A stretch of 64,000 nucleotides of DNA. It comes from Aphrocallistes beatrix (lineage: Eukaryota > Porifera > Hexactinellida > Sceptrulophora > Aphrocallistidae). The notes beneath the pieces are model-generated. The model ran no database searches and had not been told where the DNA came from. It saw only the letters and a list, made by a program, of their open reading frames with translations. Below are positions 23,401-32,831 of the stretch, in pieces. The stretch covers positions 1,488,001-1,552,000 of the forward strand of contig OY725498.1 of the NCBI GenBank assembly GCA_963281255.1. The letters run 5' to 3'. Both the position numbers and the translations under genes were made by a program. The number at the start of each line of letters is the position of its first letter. The first letter of the stretch is position 1.

Positions 23401-24317
23401 GCGGCAGTGAGTGGGATTGGACACCTCCACCTGCATCCAAACAAATCTTAAACCACGATACAATGAAGAAGATCTGGAACAAGTTTGGTCCTGGAATACT
23501 TGACTACTATTACGTAACGGAAAAAAACCAAATTACATTTGTTCCTTATACAACTATTGGGGAGATACGCAGAAATTCCTTCGCTTTGAAATTTTCAATT
23601 TGTTTCGTGATCGATGGAACAGGATCAATGAAACTTGACATTTCTCGGGTTAGGTTGTCGGTGGGACAGCTGATAACAAAATTCGCTTCAAAAGGCAGCT
23701 CTACCGAATTCAGAGTGGTTATATACCGTGACCATTGTGATATGAACGTGATTGAGACATACCCTGAAGGAGTTGAATTCACGCAGCAACACAATTCTAT
23801 CGAAGAATTTTTACTTGGAGTTGTGACTACTGGTGGGGGAGATTTTCCGGAAGCGATGTTGGATGGTCTAGCCACAGCAGCTACGAAGTCCGATTGGACA
23901 TGCACTCCAGAAGTTCGAAATAAGATCATCCACATTTTCGACTCTCCTCCTCATGGAGATTTTCCTGACTACAAATCTCATAGTTTGTACAGTAAGAAAG
24001 GTAACTGCTGCTGCTGTTACCACGGCTGTAAATTCGATTGGGAAAGAGATGTTTGGGCGAAATTCAGAGAGTTTAATATTGAGTATTTTGGAATTAACAC
24101 AAATTCAGGTAAATGGGGCTCATCTGCTGACGTATATAGGAGCTTGCGAACGACAGCGATGGAATATTACCACTGGATCGATATTGATAAAGTTATGTCT
24201 AGATTTCAATCTAAAATGAAAGCGGAACTGGGACACCTCTGTGGCGACTTTCAAACGGTTGGTAAAGAAGTCGTGAACGACGCTATCCTCCAGATATTTG
24301 TTGATTTAAAAAAGTAG
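17457..24317 (+). CDS. Very large inducible GTPase (VLIG/GVIN type) with C-terminal zinc-like module and VWA domain
   Basis: 2286 codons in one exon, starting MAEDSRIPVSSNTDAT. Residues 1-420 are helical and unassigned. Around 455-470, RASWNAVGKSSLLDMIF resembles the degenerate first nucleotide-binding region of URGCP/VLIG proteins. The main G domain begins near 865: G1 GPQSSGKSTLLNYCFG, CTRGIYGS, G3 DTEGLD (919), and FFVLNQQADPD (about 993-1003). A long helical region follows. At 1906-1980 a Cys/His-rich segment (CPSQCPSCGKFCDREIH, CGHMQWGEF) looks metal-binding. The C-terminus is a VWA domain with MIDAS-like FVIDGTGSM (about 2050) and TTGGGDFPEAMLDGL (about 2124), plus a CCCCYHGC cluster. 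Vertebrate VLIGs are interferon-induced, cytosolic or nuclear; I know of none there with a VWA end. A broken twin is at 44159-51027. Confidence 0.88.
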   Translation: MAEDSRIPVSSNTDATNPSDSDDSLVTAKVGDPSTLESSLLSLSLKQSQVDFILKNREQCLKNPRILSIKFEISESKASEVIEILKSAKSDTELSPAVMEKIKACLVEYPDMNHEEVALLCELDEQLISKYFEMLPLNKDQKYFIKERYNKDISISDISNLLEIGINKVREYVEATFVTFSGEEGMKVLDIIHKHFSPISIPSLREKIRSKNLKLQDQICCKLPRKSREDFEFLKQYFRKYDESDNFLKCDLNLSMDDITKIKQSSGDNVEQLSSKLNKVESIIYDYINQYAVYHIENSNCAEIQAKQISEIALSFGTTKFSFDNYRIIITNSFDEIISQVENATECKGDMALIRLLPLVFYYLKCSLPFEDIARIIANLSDITLTTHDVFHLVFQLPTDPVLRGFCIEHYSFSNAVPLYYPKLSVGNSATTKFEVCKELWYCLERYQGLISFRLGRASWNAVGKSSLLDMIFETDFVKGSPQGSAFHFRSIDIQLTKNLYGEFDRSDLEHWAYIDCHGYSDSKVIHFMCSRLDLALIHVSYHDYDNNRSALNKELSLFEGKLKHIYLLIRDSECVEVSVSSERTGDRSKTTVFIPDLTKKDVKLHSIVKSLKEIGYEILHLVIEQPKQIQSEFIEGILLDLDIEIVHEIQKENQLIQQITRHIEKTAGDKIDFNFLNFYPHYVEYMGLYHKASYETDQSVIDKLNIDCARLEAKMMHTPLGEVVVYFNLILQRENSSLVLWKLLRELSHLSKRSTEKRGVMDSLKEQKNDKYTLEIIWREALLSQKYGRNADVGKKERENVFISNFSKHVESGEAFELIDGDNLRFFNKDIDELLSSFYLKHGEMLEKINKDKSIKLKHAPIVVSIFGPQSSGKSTLLNYCFGCKFLTSAGRCTRGIYGSLSKLDRPVNLSQSFLILDTEGLDAIERENIKDTSVIHFDRTMVLFCLSVSQVVIINVRGGDIGSEMQNLLQICAYSLNRLKVSKVKAPKIFFVLNQQADPDPSKHLDSINLLMEKLNSECDLVETEGMKISDLVQVSRDNLFILPSAFNSQQMNKPGAKLFDSNVIKLSPTIAFAEQCAKLRVAIVNQLDRMPQDDRASFQTMSEWMEMAGVIWDTIVKYQDIVKFKNLEELICSKKLDKIVTDLTDKYIYSNQRDLTNLANELCEEINHVKNYLDPETILSKYMLKFDEVFMTYQDCCMKEFSVKCREDPRLDKMDQICTETASNLRRLIHVVRKQYEDQLKFQIRQVLTEIKLSVSMKNFQDAIIKNVDKYLEYSIEEQKQAFEDTWDETFAFEGKEEETRECKENLSNLYSIFKIEYNAMEHRLKIFEIFENHNFNMDEAIHSIGSDILCRFKEVKILQQSDQFIYPINRFHIPIKEMVPYNGRSKYDYICQDSLYDIEHTGDGMLARYLQAFYTVDTAQFYGNPIGASVDDVISNLQKYGSNYGGKKLKLKPWVPLECKSLLKYSSGLFNHPDITWKSSKKDQTTILSSKLRCPDNTGMSTWDKFINDISSDVLRLLQTNPDVTHAVVKQIINVFQLRIRLMNYEIGYIHAGLSNTAERMLSTFVFAFAFKFLWEKKALIRRANKEKKDAQKPGYLDYFLLKIKNRKMVRGMWNRDTMAESDKTLSQKYAHDYLAAVKRSLITSEQQNSLNKFFEDRKKSFSHDSLLSLAHDRISKELSADPDSQVTDITNFVVQFFCNKTEIFKNIFQEKWGELQEILYEMIFENISRGFEEKISNLRSTLSMLISQLEIVAENVNLKAFDSDSNFEIAELGTSKKAEMKEAPFKAMTNYLKMYLDPSVKPEQFIKYHLEVFVVDNFKVKKSDTYTLCCKPTEPALDEDSFDKLVKTGMFNATELIFNIFEYVKQFISVIENYHIGLEKEEFQEMIEYLKYEFEKNAIGCPSQCPSCGKFCDREIHPNDGKCQIKTGHQISSMGGKVWSMDKDRTAVLFMCDNYDDSTSVIMPCGHMQWGEFKDNCGSEWDWTPPPASKQILNHDTMKKIWNKFGPGILDYYYVTEKNQITFVPYTTIGEIRRNSFALKFSICFVIDGTGSMKLDISRVRLSVGQLITKFASKGSSTEFRVVIYRDHCDMNVIETYPEGVEFTQQHNSIEEFLLGVVTTGGGDFPEAMLDGLATAATKSDWTCTPEVRNKIIHIFDSPPHGDFPDYKSHSLYSKKGNCCCCYHGCKFDWERDVWAKFREFNIEYFGINTNSGKWGSSADVYRSLRTTAMEYYHWIDIDKVMSRFQSKMKAELGHLCGDFQTVGKEVVNDAILQIFVDLKK

Positions 24318-24664
24318 GTTATGATAGGTGATGTGACAACTTTTTTTAGTAAGGATATTGTACTCTTGTTTTTAGATTTGTTAGCTTTGGCACTAATGCG
24401 TGCACTTTGTATTAAGCTGTGGATTTTACTTTTTAGATATTATTGCATGTAACATTTTATTGATTTTCCTCATTTTTAATAAATCCCTTTTGTATATTTT
24501 TATAATTCAGGTTATACTAGATGTGTAGATAAGCATTATGCGTATTTTAAGTAAAATTGTAGATACTGGATCTAAACTCGACTGAAATTAACTGTAACCT
24601 CGGCTAATCAAATATCAATCAAAATAGATCCTTGCGGTAAAATTCGAAAAAAAATTGTTTGGGT
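24318..24664. other. VLIG 3' flank
   Basis: Holds an AATAAA at about 24479-24484, a plausible polyadenylation signal about 160 bp after the stop. Otherwise AT-rich. The stretch TGTAACCTCGGCTAATC near 24595 corresponds to the insertion site of the second P-like element in the other arm, and is empty here. Confidence 0.5.
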
Positions 24665-25155
24665 AAAGAACATGTTAAACTTTCACATGGAGCAACAACT
24701 TGCAAATGGAAAATTTTCAACCTCACAAGTCCTTTCTCGAAGCATAACTCAAAAGCGAAGTTTATGCTATATTGATTCTCTTGACGGGAATCGACGCAGA
24801 ATGGTCTCAAATTTCACCTCAGCTGGCCTGCTGAATCGAGATAGGAGGCCGTTTTTACAAGTTATTGTGTTTTAAATCCCAAACACCACGGTAAATGGGG
24901 AGAACTTAACTTTAAAACACCGAAACTCGCAAAAACCTCCCATCTCGATTCAGCAGCTAAGGTGAAGGTTGAGAACATTCTGCGTCGATCCCCCCCTCCC
25001 CAAGAGAATCAATATATCATGTTATACTTCGACAAAGGATTGGTAGTTGGAAATTTTGCAAAAAATTGTTGCTCCATTTTTAGCACCTCAAAAGCCCCAG
25101 AAGGGGCGTTTGGGGATTTTATGTGGAGAATAAGAAAGTTCAACATGTATCAACC
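24665..25155. mobile_element. Foldback element in the left arm only
   Basis: Imperfect inverted arms of about 200 bp share GGAGCAACAA, ATATTGATTCTCTTG, GATCGACGCAGAATG on the right (AATCGACGCAGAATG on the left) and TGAATCGAGAT(A/G)GGAGG, meeting near 24885. Similarity to the right arm of the large duplication stops before it and resumes after it (25190), so it inserted in the left arm after the duplication, or was lost from the right. Two short open frames in it follow the palindrome and are not genes. Confidence 0.65.
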
Positions 25156-25189
25156 CATCTTATCGAAGGTTAATAAAAATGGTTTGTTG

Positions 25190-25340
25190 TAGATTGCTCT
25201 CAGGTGAAGAAATTATCCACACTTGATTTTCAGAGTTGGATTTCGATTATTCGTCATTGAGCAACACTGGAAAAAGAGAGTGATCTATCTCTAGCAATTC
25301 CTCTATTGCTTTTTATGGTACATTATAAAATTAAACTTGA
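25190..25340. repeat. Innermost recognised stretch of the left duplication arm
   Basis: ATTGCTCTCAGGTGAAGAAA through TTTTTATGGTACATTATAAA matches the reverse complement of 41038-41176 almost base for base. It fixes the inner end of the inverted duplication near 25340 and 41038. Confidence 0.8.
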
Positions 25341-25740
25341 ATAGTCGGCAATCAAAAAGTTATCCAACCTTATCTTAGTGTGCTTGGTGCAGTCTAATAA
25401 ATAGAGGGAGAATTATAATATGAATGTTTAGCACAACAAAATTAAAATCGCTTGAATCTACAGTCAGGTTCGCTTATTATGAACCCGTTTAATATAAACA
25501 TTCGTTCATTGTGAACAAACTCTCTGGTCCCAATTCAATAGGTTCCATAGGATTTGTATTAGGTCAAGCTTGCTTAATATGAAGTCTCACTATTATGAAC
25601 AGACTTTTTGCTCCCCAAGGTGTCCATAATAAGCGAAAGGATTAAAAAGGCTATCAAGGCCCGGATACGGATACAGGTCTCACAGAATAATAAGAAAGTT
25701 TAGAATTGAAATTGATTCTATATCTAAGTGAATGTACTAC
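25341..25740. other. Spacer with a possible Tc1/mariner-like remnant
   Basis: TTCGCTTATTATGAACCCG at about 25470 and, inverted, CCATAATAAGCGAAAGG at about 25625 look like short inverted ends of a non-autonomous element, but the similarity covers only about 15 bp. No gene is seen. Confidence 0.35.
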
Positions 25741-25892
25741 ACACCCATGTCCGAGCCCGCCCTGTCCCAGGCCCCAAAACAGAGTCTGGTTCGAGCTCAA
25801 ACTGTCCTCGTCTTCACATCGGTATTGAGTTAGATACTACCTGTCCTATCAGACCTATAGCTTTAGGCCCGATCCCGTGATCGGTTCTCGTC
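25741..25892 (-). other. Conserved GC-rich block downstream of NHL gene B
   Basis: Second member of the block described at 14411-14565. It carries CCGAGCCCGCC, CTGTCCTCGTCTTCAC and GGCCCGATCCCGTGA on the plus strand, about 140 bp beyond the NHL stop. Confidence 0.5.
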
Positions 25893-26031
25893 TACCACAC
25901 ATAAAACATCCTAAATCACAAATATAAATCACACTCTAAAATATTTACAAGTTCAATCTAATAAAAATTAAGCCTGATTGATACAAGAAATAATTTTTAA
26001 ATATCACTTCAAGAAAAGGTATAATGTACTA

Positions 26032-27252
26032 TTAGAATTGACAAAATACTCCACATCCGAAAGCTAACACAATCTTATTAGAATTGCTTACTTCAATGCC
26101 TTGAGGTTCAACCAGTTCCCAGTCGGAAGTGTTAAAGAGACGTAACGGAGTTCCATCTTCTGCAATTATCTTGAATTGATTCGTACTCCAGTTAGTAATC
26201 AAAAAATTCCCATTTTGATCAAAACAGAAGTGGCATGCATTTTGAAAACGAAATCCATCTTTATTAGTGGTTACTGTCCTTATCAGATTACCTGTGTTAG
26301 ATTCAAGCAGTTTTATCTCATTTTCGCTCACTTCCAACGCGAATAAGATTGAATTCTTTATTTTAATATCAAAACATCTTTCGATGGATGCTGTAAAACT
26401 TTTCAAGACTTTGAGATCAGTGTTGAGTATGAGGATATTATTTTTATCATTAACAACAAACACCTCATCTGTACGAGAACAAATAGCATACGTGCACAAC
26501 GTCTCAAAATCAGAACGAGCTAGTAGTTCAAAGTTGGAGAGTTGGAATTTGAATACACAATCCTGAGTACCATCAGTTACAAACAAAGCCTTGTTTGTTA
26601 AAGTAATTCTTTCAGGACATTTCAAGACCTCTTCACCGAATGCACTCACATAGTCTCCATCTAAAGTCCACACCTTGATTCTCTTATCATCTCTGTCTGC
26701 GATATAAACGAGATTCGTTGAATTATCAATGCACAATCCGAAAGGATGTTTCAGCTGTTTTTTAACTTTGAAGAGAGGAGACTCGCTAAGAGAGTAATCA
26801 CTTTGTAGAACTTTTTCTTCTATTTTTTCGCTCTTATTAACACAGATCTTCCCGAGATCAGAAATGGTTTGTTCTAACTTCTGAGTATCACAACTCAGTT
26901 CTACCTCTACAGATAATGATGATGGAATTTTCATTTTCAGATCATCAATTTGTTGCTGCAATTTCTGAATCGTCTTTTCAATTTCCAGTTTCGCTACATT
27001 TGCTCTCATCTCACTACAATGTTGAGTTAGTTCATTCTTTGACGTTTCTAACTCCTCAATCTCGTGTGCAATGTCTAGATTCTTATCTGTGTACTGCTTT
27101 CTTAACGCTCTTAACTCTGTTAACAACTGTTCTCTCCTTCTCATCACAGCTTCAATCAGTTGGTTGAATTTCAGAGTAATCTGTTGTTCTAAATCAGAGA
27201 AAGGGTCATTCTCTGATGTAGGGATTGGTGGAGTAGGTAGGCGTGTAGCCAT
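26032..27252 (-). CDS. Coiled-coil + NHL-propeller protein, paralogue B
   Basis: 406 codons, one exon, ATG at 27252. It has the same architecture as paralogue A. The coiled-coil half is nearly identical (LEQQITLKFNQLIEAVMRRR), while the propeller differs in patches: YIADRDDKRIKVW, LFVTDGTQDCVFKF (loop GTQD at 26560-26571), TLCTYAICSRTDEVF, KDGFRFQNACHFCF. The tail is invariant. Upstream, an in-frame Met used by no one else is lost, which supports the ATG at MATRLP as the common start. Its flanks on both sides match those of paralogue E in direct orientation, so B and E derive from one duplicated segment. Confidence 0.85.
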   Translation of the reverse strand: MATRLPTPPIPTSENDPFSDLEQQITLKFNQLIEAVMRRREQLLTELRALRKQYTDKNLDIAHEIEELETSKNELTQHCSEMRANVAKLEIEKTIQKLQQQIDDLKMKIPSSLSVEVELSCDTQKLEQTISDLGKICVNKSEKIEEKVLQSDYSLSESPLFKVKKQLKHPFGLCIDNSTNLVYIADRDDKRIKVWTLDGDYVSAFGEEVLKCPERITLTNKALFVTDGTQDCVFKFQLSNFELLARSDFETLCTYAICSRTDEVFVVNDKNNILILNTDLKVLKSFTASIERCFDIKIKNSILFALEVSENEIKLLESNTGNLIRTVTTNKDGFRFQNACHFCFDQNGNFLITNWSTNQFKIIAEDGTPLRLFNTSDWELVEPQGIEVSNSNKIVLAFGCGVFCQF

Positions 27253-28310
27253 GCAGTACTCTTGTATGATGTCAGTAGCTAAACGATAGATTCAATATCC
27301 AATTAATTAAAAAGGTAAATTATAGTATACAGGTCAAAATTGAAAAATTGTGGAAAAAAAACGAGTGTCGGCGAATTCAGGTCTGATCCACTATAGTTTA
27401 AGCCCAGTAATCTGAACTTGGATTATAAACCAGGATTTGAAGCATGACTTCAGGTCCAGCCCTCTTGTAAATATTTTTTAAGGGTTTCGAGTAGTTCAGT
27501 TATAATTGAAGTTGGACTGTGTATAGCATTGCTGCATGAAAACAAGGTAGACTGATAAAAATACTACATTTAAATAAAACTTCTTGGAAATTCAAACTTG
27601 CAGTTATTCTTAAAAAAATCTGTATGAAATGACTCAAATGAGTCTCAGCTCAGATGGCAAGTTGCCTCAATATTAATCTATCGTAATACAGCAATCTTGG
27701 ACCTTAATTATTAGAGACTAGAGAGTCAATATGTTTGGGTTATCATTGCCGTCAGAAGCTCATAAAAAGTGGTAAGTCCATTGCTTACCAGCCGCACCGC
27801 TTCCTACGAGCATGACTCTGATAGACTATCTCTCATCAACAATCATTAAATATTGAAAACCTTTCGAGAAACCTAAACTGCTGTGTTTACAATCACGTTC
27901 TCATTTGAAAGGTACAGATGCTGTAAGAACATTGGAGATTCTGGTATGTAAGTATTACAGTTGTAATAAAATAAACTGCTAACTAATACAGTGGCGGCTA
28001 TGGGAGTTGGGGGAGGTCATTTTGGTAGGACGAATAGTTCCCACACATAGAAACTAATACTAAATAACATCGGTTAATTGGGAACTCCGCTTAATCGGCT
28101 CAAAATATCGAGATCCGATGTGACCCGATTAAAAGCGGAGTCAACTGCACATGTAGAATATGTATACGTGTATTATCAAAAGTTGACAGTGAATAGCTAG
28201 TATTGACAGGATACGAAGTTGAAATAACATGATATTCTGAAATATTCCTAATTACAATGTCCTCCACTAAATTATCTTACTCCCCAAGCAAGAACGCTTC
28301 CGAAGCCTCA
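27253..28310. other. NHL gene B 5' flank, duplicated at gene E
   Basis: This stretch matches 58367-59190 in direct orientation (for example GTGTCGGCGAATTCAGGT and GACAGTGAATAGCTAGTATT). It includes pogo-type remnants at 28055-28155 (ACTCCGCTTAATCGG, GCGGAGTCAACTG). The E copy holds an extra 88-bp element at 58552; the site here (GGATTTGAAGCATGAC) is empty. Confidence 0.65.
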
Positions 28311-29058
28311 AAATATTTTAGTACTTATAGTTTTAGTATTTCGAATTTTCGAATGAGACAAGCGAAGCGAGCAAATAAGGTGAACCCCCAGAAATTTTTC
28401 AAAAGTGTCCCTATTAACCAGTGGCTCTGTTAAGCGGAGTCAACTGTATATTTGTAAGAGGCACGCCCTCCCCTGTGGAGCTGCTACTGATTATGGGTAA
28501 TTGATAATTTCAATAAATAGTCTGCGCGCCATATGGAAAGACCCCGCGCGCAGCTGCCGCCAAAAGCCTCATCACTCTACAACTGCATCAGTCGTTGCAG
28601 CTGTACATATAGTATTGGGTTTAAAACAAACAGCTGAATACCTAAATGGTTAGATTTTATTAGGGAAATTACGAAATTATCAATTTCAGTTCAGAATTGA
28701 GGGTCAAAGGACTGTATAACAGTCAGGATTTCTATACGAATAAGATTTTGCAAATTCAGATTCGATACTGAGGAGTATATTCTAGGCTAGGCCAGATTAC
28801 ACACACTCAAGTGACCAGCATTTGCGATACAAAACCAGCTGAGCAGCATAGTGACTAAAAAGCCAGTATTTTATTCAGATTAGTGTTTTGACTGTTTTGA
28901 CTTTGATGGCCAGTAAGCTATCTCTGCTAAGCATATCATCATTGCGAGAGCATTGATCTACTTAAATTTATTTATAGAATTGGTTGCTGACATCGTACAT
29001 TTGACTACCACAAAAAAGTCATTTTCTTCTCAAAGGAAACGAGATTTTGCTCTCATTT
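28311..29058. other. Spacer, pogo-type remnant only
   Basis: TTAAGCGGAGTCAACTGTAT at 28430 is one end of a pogo-type MITE. The remainder has no open frame of note. Confidence 0.4.
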
Positions 29059-29210
29059 CAGGACCGACAGAAGCAAACTAAGTGTGATTTGGCAAAAGTT
29101 ATATTTGAAAAAGTGGTAAATCGTATTTGAAGGTAAAATTGTAGTTTTCAAATACCGTAATATGAAAAGTGCTAAATGCTGAATCTGCAGTACCGCTTCG
29201 TCCGGCCCTG
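29059..29210. mobile_element. hAT-like MITE (152 bp)
   Basis: Ends CAGGACCGACAGAAGC and, from the right, CAGGGCCGGACGAAGC are inverted and typical of hAT MITEs. The open frame at 29053-29280 on the minus strand only crosses this repeat. I could not fix an 8-bp duplication with certainty. Confidence 0.6.
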
Positions 29211-29335
29211 CATTTAGATTTACCATGACTGTACTAACCAAAAGATTAGAAACAGAATTTTTAGGTTTATTGATTCTCAAAAATATGATACTATATTTCT
29301 GTTTTTCATACTCCTTATAGTAATCAGCATATATA

Positions 29336-29928
29336 CAGGGTGTCCCAAAAGTTCTGCAACAAATGTTGCTGATGCATTAATACATAGATAAATAGATCGA
29401 ATATCCGATACCTATTTTCAATCAAAAATAGGGAGGATTATCTTAATTATTTTGCATTCCCAATGGCCTGCTTTTCTCAATTTATTTGCAATGCTGGATC
29501 ATATATATCGTTGTCTAGTAAAGAATATTTTTTATCTCAATAAAAAAACTCATATCCATGGTACATTTGACGTCTATACTTAAAATACTCGCGTTCTTAT
29601 AGAAGATTTCCGTTACATAAATCAAAAGTAATAATGTTATTTTAGTATTATGAATCAATTACAGAATATAGAAGTGATTAATGTAATATTTCATCAGAAA
29701 AATAGTGATCTTCAAACTTTACATTTTTGAGCTCCAAATTTTGGAGTAATTGGTATGTAATTATTCATAATTTTATAAGAAATGTTTTTTGCGTAATAGG
29801 TTGAGCTCATTTCTATGCTAGAAGGGTGTTAGATTTCATTTATGGAGGCTAATTTGGAATACAATCAAGTGATCTTAGTCAAATTAACAAAGTAAAATTA
29901 GTTGTTGCAGAACTTTTGGGACACCCTA
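29336..29928. mobile_element. Mariner-like MITE (593 bp, CAGGGTGTCCCAAAAGT ends)
   Basis: Inverted ends of about 26 bp: CAGGGTGTCCCAAAAGTTCT on the left and TAGGGTGTCCCAAAAGTTCT as reverse complement of the right, both continuing GCAACAA. It is bordered by TA on each side (29334-29335, 29929-29930). There is no transposase frame inside. Confidence 0.85.
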
Positions 29929-30263
29929 TATGTATAATATAATTATTGACAGGGAGTGGCAGAACAGGACCAGCATTTGAACACTCCATAAGTTGGGATC
30001 TATGAGATTATACCCGGGTATAAACTGAGTTAGCATAGAATATACCACCGAGTGGTATATTCCGGGCTAGCCCCGTTTATGACCTCGGGTATATTCTGGG
30101 CTGTTACACCGAGCTTGTGACCTCTACTACAACAATATAACATTCAAAATCAAAAATATAAATTACACACTATAATATCTATAAGTTCAGTCTAATTAAA
30201 AAAATTAAACCTGATACTAGAACTAATTTTAAATATCACTTCAAGAAAAGGTATAATGTACTA
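29929..30263. other. NHL gene C 3' flank
   Basis: Spacer with a short inverted motif, GAATATACCACCGAGTGGTAT near 30038. The GC-rich block found behind the other NHL genes is not clearly present here. AT-rich end with NHL 3' flank similarity from about 30125. Confidence 0.35.
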
Positions 30264-31484
30264 TTAGAATTGACAAAAGACTCCACATCCGAAAGCTAAC
30301 ACAATCTTATTAGAATTGCTTACTTCAATGCCTTGAGGTTCAACCAGTTCCCAGTCGGAAGTGTTAAAGAAACGTAACAGAGTTCCATCTTCTGCGATTA
30401 TCTTGATTTGATTCGTTCTCCAGTTGGTAATCAAAAAGTTCCCATTTTGATCCAAACAGAAGTTGCATGCGTTATTGAAACGAGCTCCATCTTCATTAGT
30501 TAGTACTGTTTCTATCAGACTGCCTGTTTTAGAATCAAGCAGTTTTATTACATTTTTGTTGACTTCGAGGACGTACAAGATTGAATTCTTTATTTTAATG
30601 TCATAACATTCCTTAATGGATCCTGAAAACTTCTTCAAGACTTTGAGATCAGTGTTAAGTACGAAGATAATACTTTTATTATTAACAACAAACACCTCAT
30701 CTGTACTAGAACAAATAGCATACACGCACATCATCTCAAAATCAGAACGAGCTAGTAGTTCAAAGTTGGAGAGTTGGAATTTGAATACACAATCCCGACC
30801 AAAATCAGTTACAAACAAAGCCTTGTTTGTTAAGGTAATTCTCTGAGGAGATTTCAAGACGTCTCCACCGAATGCACTCACATAGTCTCCATCCAACGTC
30901 CACACCTTGATTCTCTTATCAACTCTATCTGCGATATAAACGAGATCGGTTGAATCATCAATATACAATCCAAAAGGATGTTTCAGCTGGTTTTTAACTT
31001 TGAAGAGAGGAGACTCGATAAGAGAGTAATCACGTTGTAGAACTTTCTCTTCTCTTTTTTCGCTCTTATTAACGCAGATCTTCCCGAGATCAGAAAGGGT
31101 TTGTTCTAACTTCTGAGTATCACAACTCAGCTCTACCTCTACAGATAATGATGATGGAATTTTCATTTTCAGATCGTCAATTTGTTGCTGCAATTTCTGA
31201 ATCGTCTTTTCAATTTCCAGTTTCGCTACATTTGCTCTCATCTCACTACAATGTTGAGTTAGTTCATTCTTTGACGTTTCTAACTCCTCAATCTCGTGTA
31301 CAATGTCTAGATTCTTATCTGTGTACTGCTTTCTTAACGCTCTTATCTCTGTTAACAACTGTTCTCTCCTTCTCATCACAGCTTCAATCAGTTGGTTGAA
31401 TTTCAGAGTAATCTGTTGTTCTAAATCAGAGAAAGGGTCACTCTCTGATGTAGGGATTGGTGGAGTAGGTAGGCGTGTAGCCAT
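30264..31484 (-). CDS. Coiled-coil + NHL-propeller protein, paralogue C
   Basis: 406 codons, one exon, ATG at 31484. Coiled-coil half as in A and B. Propeller variants: YIADRVDKRIKVW, FGGDVLKSPQRITL, LFVTDFGRDCVFKF (loop FGRD at 30792-30803), EMMCVYAICSS, VLTNEDGARFNNACNF. The 5' flank (GATTGTCAGACGGGAATGAG) is shared with paralogue D, so C and D form a second paralogous pair beside B and E. The frame is intact to the conserved tail GVFCQF, and nothing suggests decay. Confidence 0.85.
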   Translation of the reverse strand: MATRLPTPPIPTSESDPFSDLEQQITLKFNQLIEAVMRRREQLLTEIRALRKQYTDKNLDIVHEIEELETSKNELTQHCSEMRANVAKLEIEKTIQKLQQQIDDLKMKIPSSLSVEVELSCDTQKLEQTLSDLGKICVNKSEKREEKVLQRDYSLIESPLFKVKNQLKHPFGLYIDDSTDLVYIADRVDKRIKVWTLDGDYVSAFGGDVLKSPQRITLTNKALFVTDFGRDCVFKFQLSNFELLARSDFEMMCVYAICSSTDEVFVVNNKSIIFVLNTDLKVLKKFSGSIKECYDIKIKNSILYVLEVNKNVIKLLDSKTGSLIETVLTNEDGARFNNACNFCLDQNGNFLITNWRTNQIKIIAEDGTLLRFFNTSDWELVEPQGIEVSNSNKIVLAFGCGVFCQF

Positions 31485-31559
31485 GCAGTACTCTTGTATG
31501 ATGTCAGTAGCTAAACGATACACTCAATATCCAATTAATTAAAAGGGTAATTATGATGT

Positions 31560-31800
31560 ACAGATAAAAATTCAAAAAGTGTTAAAAAATCCGATTGTCA
31601 GACGGGAATGAGGCTGAAAGATGCAGTTTTCCACCAAAAATCCCACCAAGCACCCTTTGGAGGGGTTTAGACCTAAAATCCCCGCTCAGCATAATAACTT
31701 GGAAAAAATTTCCAACCTTGAATCCTTGGTGGTAGCATAACTCAAAAACTATGCATTATATCAAAAAATATTCCAGCTTAAAATGAGACCCCGTCGTCTC
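31560..31800. repeat. Single arm of the NHL-associated foldback element
   Basis: Matches one arm of the element at 12365-13012 (GAATGAGGCTGAAAGATGCAG, CCCACCAAGCACC, TTGGTGGTAGCATAACTC). It lies just upstream of NHL gene C, as in gene D. Confidence 0.6.
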
Positions 31801-32440
31801 CTCTACAAAAAGACTAATTAATAACGAATTTGAAAAAAGGTCAAGGAGTATGTAGGTATTTAAATATTTATATCTAAAAATTCAAAATTAAGAGTTACTT
31901 TTTTATATCTGTATGAAATGAGCTCAGCTCAGATAACAAGTTATCTCAATATTAATTAACCTATCGTAATACAGCAATCTTTGAGGATCAATAAATGATT
32001 AATAATAAAATTGCCGTGAAAGGCAAAATATCCTAGTTGTAGATTGTATTTTCGCTCTTAAACTGGAGATTGAGAGTCAATATATTTGAACTCTGATAGA
32101 CTATCTCTCATCAACACATCATTAAATATTGAAAACCTTTCGAATAACCAAAACGTTCACTGATAGCATCTCTGTTGGTGAGTCGAGAATCTCTTCTTCC
32201 AAAGAAGTACGGAATCTTGGAACTTGGCTCGACAATACCCTCTCAATGTCTACTCAGGTCAGCAAAGTTGCCTCCTCCTGCTTCTACTACATCTATAACA
32301 TCCGGCGTATTAGAAAGTATCTCTCTAGGGAAGTCTGTGAAACTCTTGTCAATTCTCTTATCACATCTCGTCTTGATTATTGTAACAGTCTTTTGTATGG
32401 TTGCCCCTCATCCCTCTTAGCTCGACTCCAGCGAGTCCAG

Positions 32441-32831
32441 CTGGGGCCTTATTCACTAAGAAAACTTAAGATTTGCTTAACTTTATATAACTTTATATAG
32501 TGGAAATTTTGAAGAGTTGCATTACGATTTGGGTAAATAGATGTTCAATGATACCAATAGAAATATAAACTACCTAAATACTGGAAATATTCCAAGTCAC
32601 TCTCGAAATATTCGTGATGTCATACTTAAGTATTATGACGTCATACTTAACTTAAAATATTACGTAACTTTCTGAAAAGTTTAACAAATGAGTCAAAATT
32701 TGTCAAGCATTTCAATTGTACCACTTAAAATTAATAGAGTATGCAATCTATTTGAATTCTTTAAAAATCTCTTCTAATTTTGAAGATTCAAAAGTTAAGC
32801 AAATCTTAAGTTTTCTTAGTGAATAAGGCCC
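32441..32831. mobile_element. MITE with long inverted ends, nested in the LINE
   Basis: Left end GGGGCCTTATTCACTAAGAA and its reverse complement at the right (TTCTTAGTGAATAAGGCCCC) continue for about 40 bp (AACTTAAGATTTGCTTAACTT). Removing it restores the LINE frame across GTCCAG/AACAGT, with CCAG present at both sides. The family is uncertain; the ends resemble PIF/Harbinger-like MITEs. Confidence 0.75.

Noticed and set aside
24672-25192. Two short plus-strand frames (67 and 76 codons)
   Set aside because: They follow the two arms of an imperfect palindrome and are absent from the corresponding place in the right arm.
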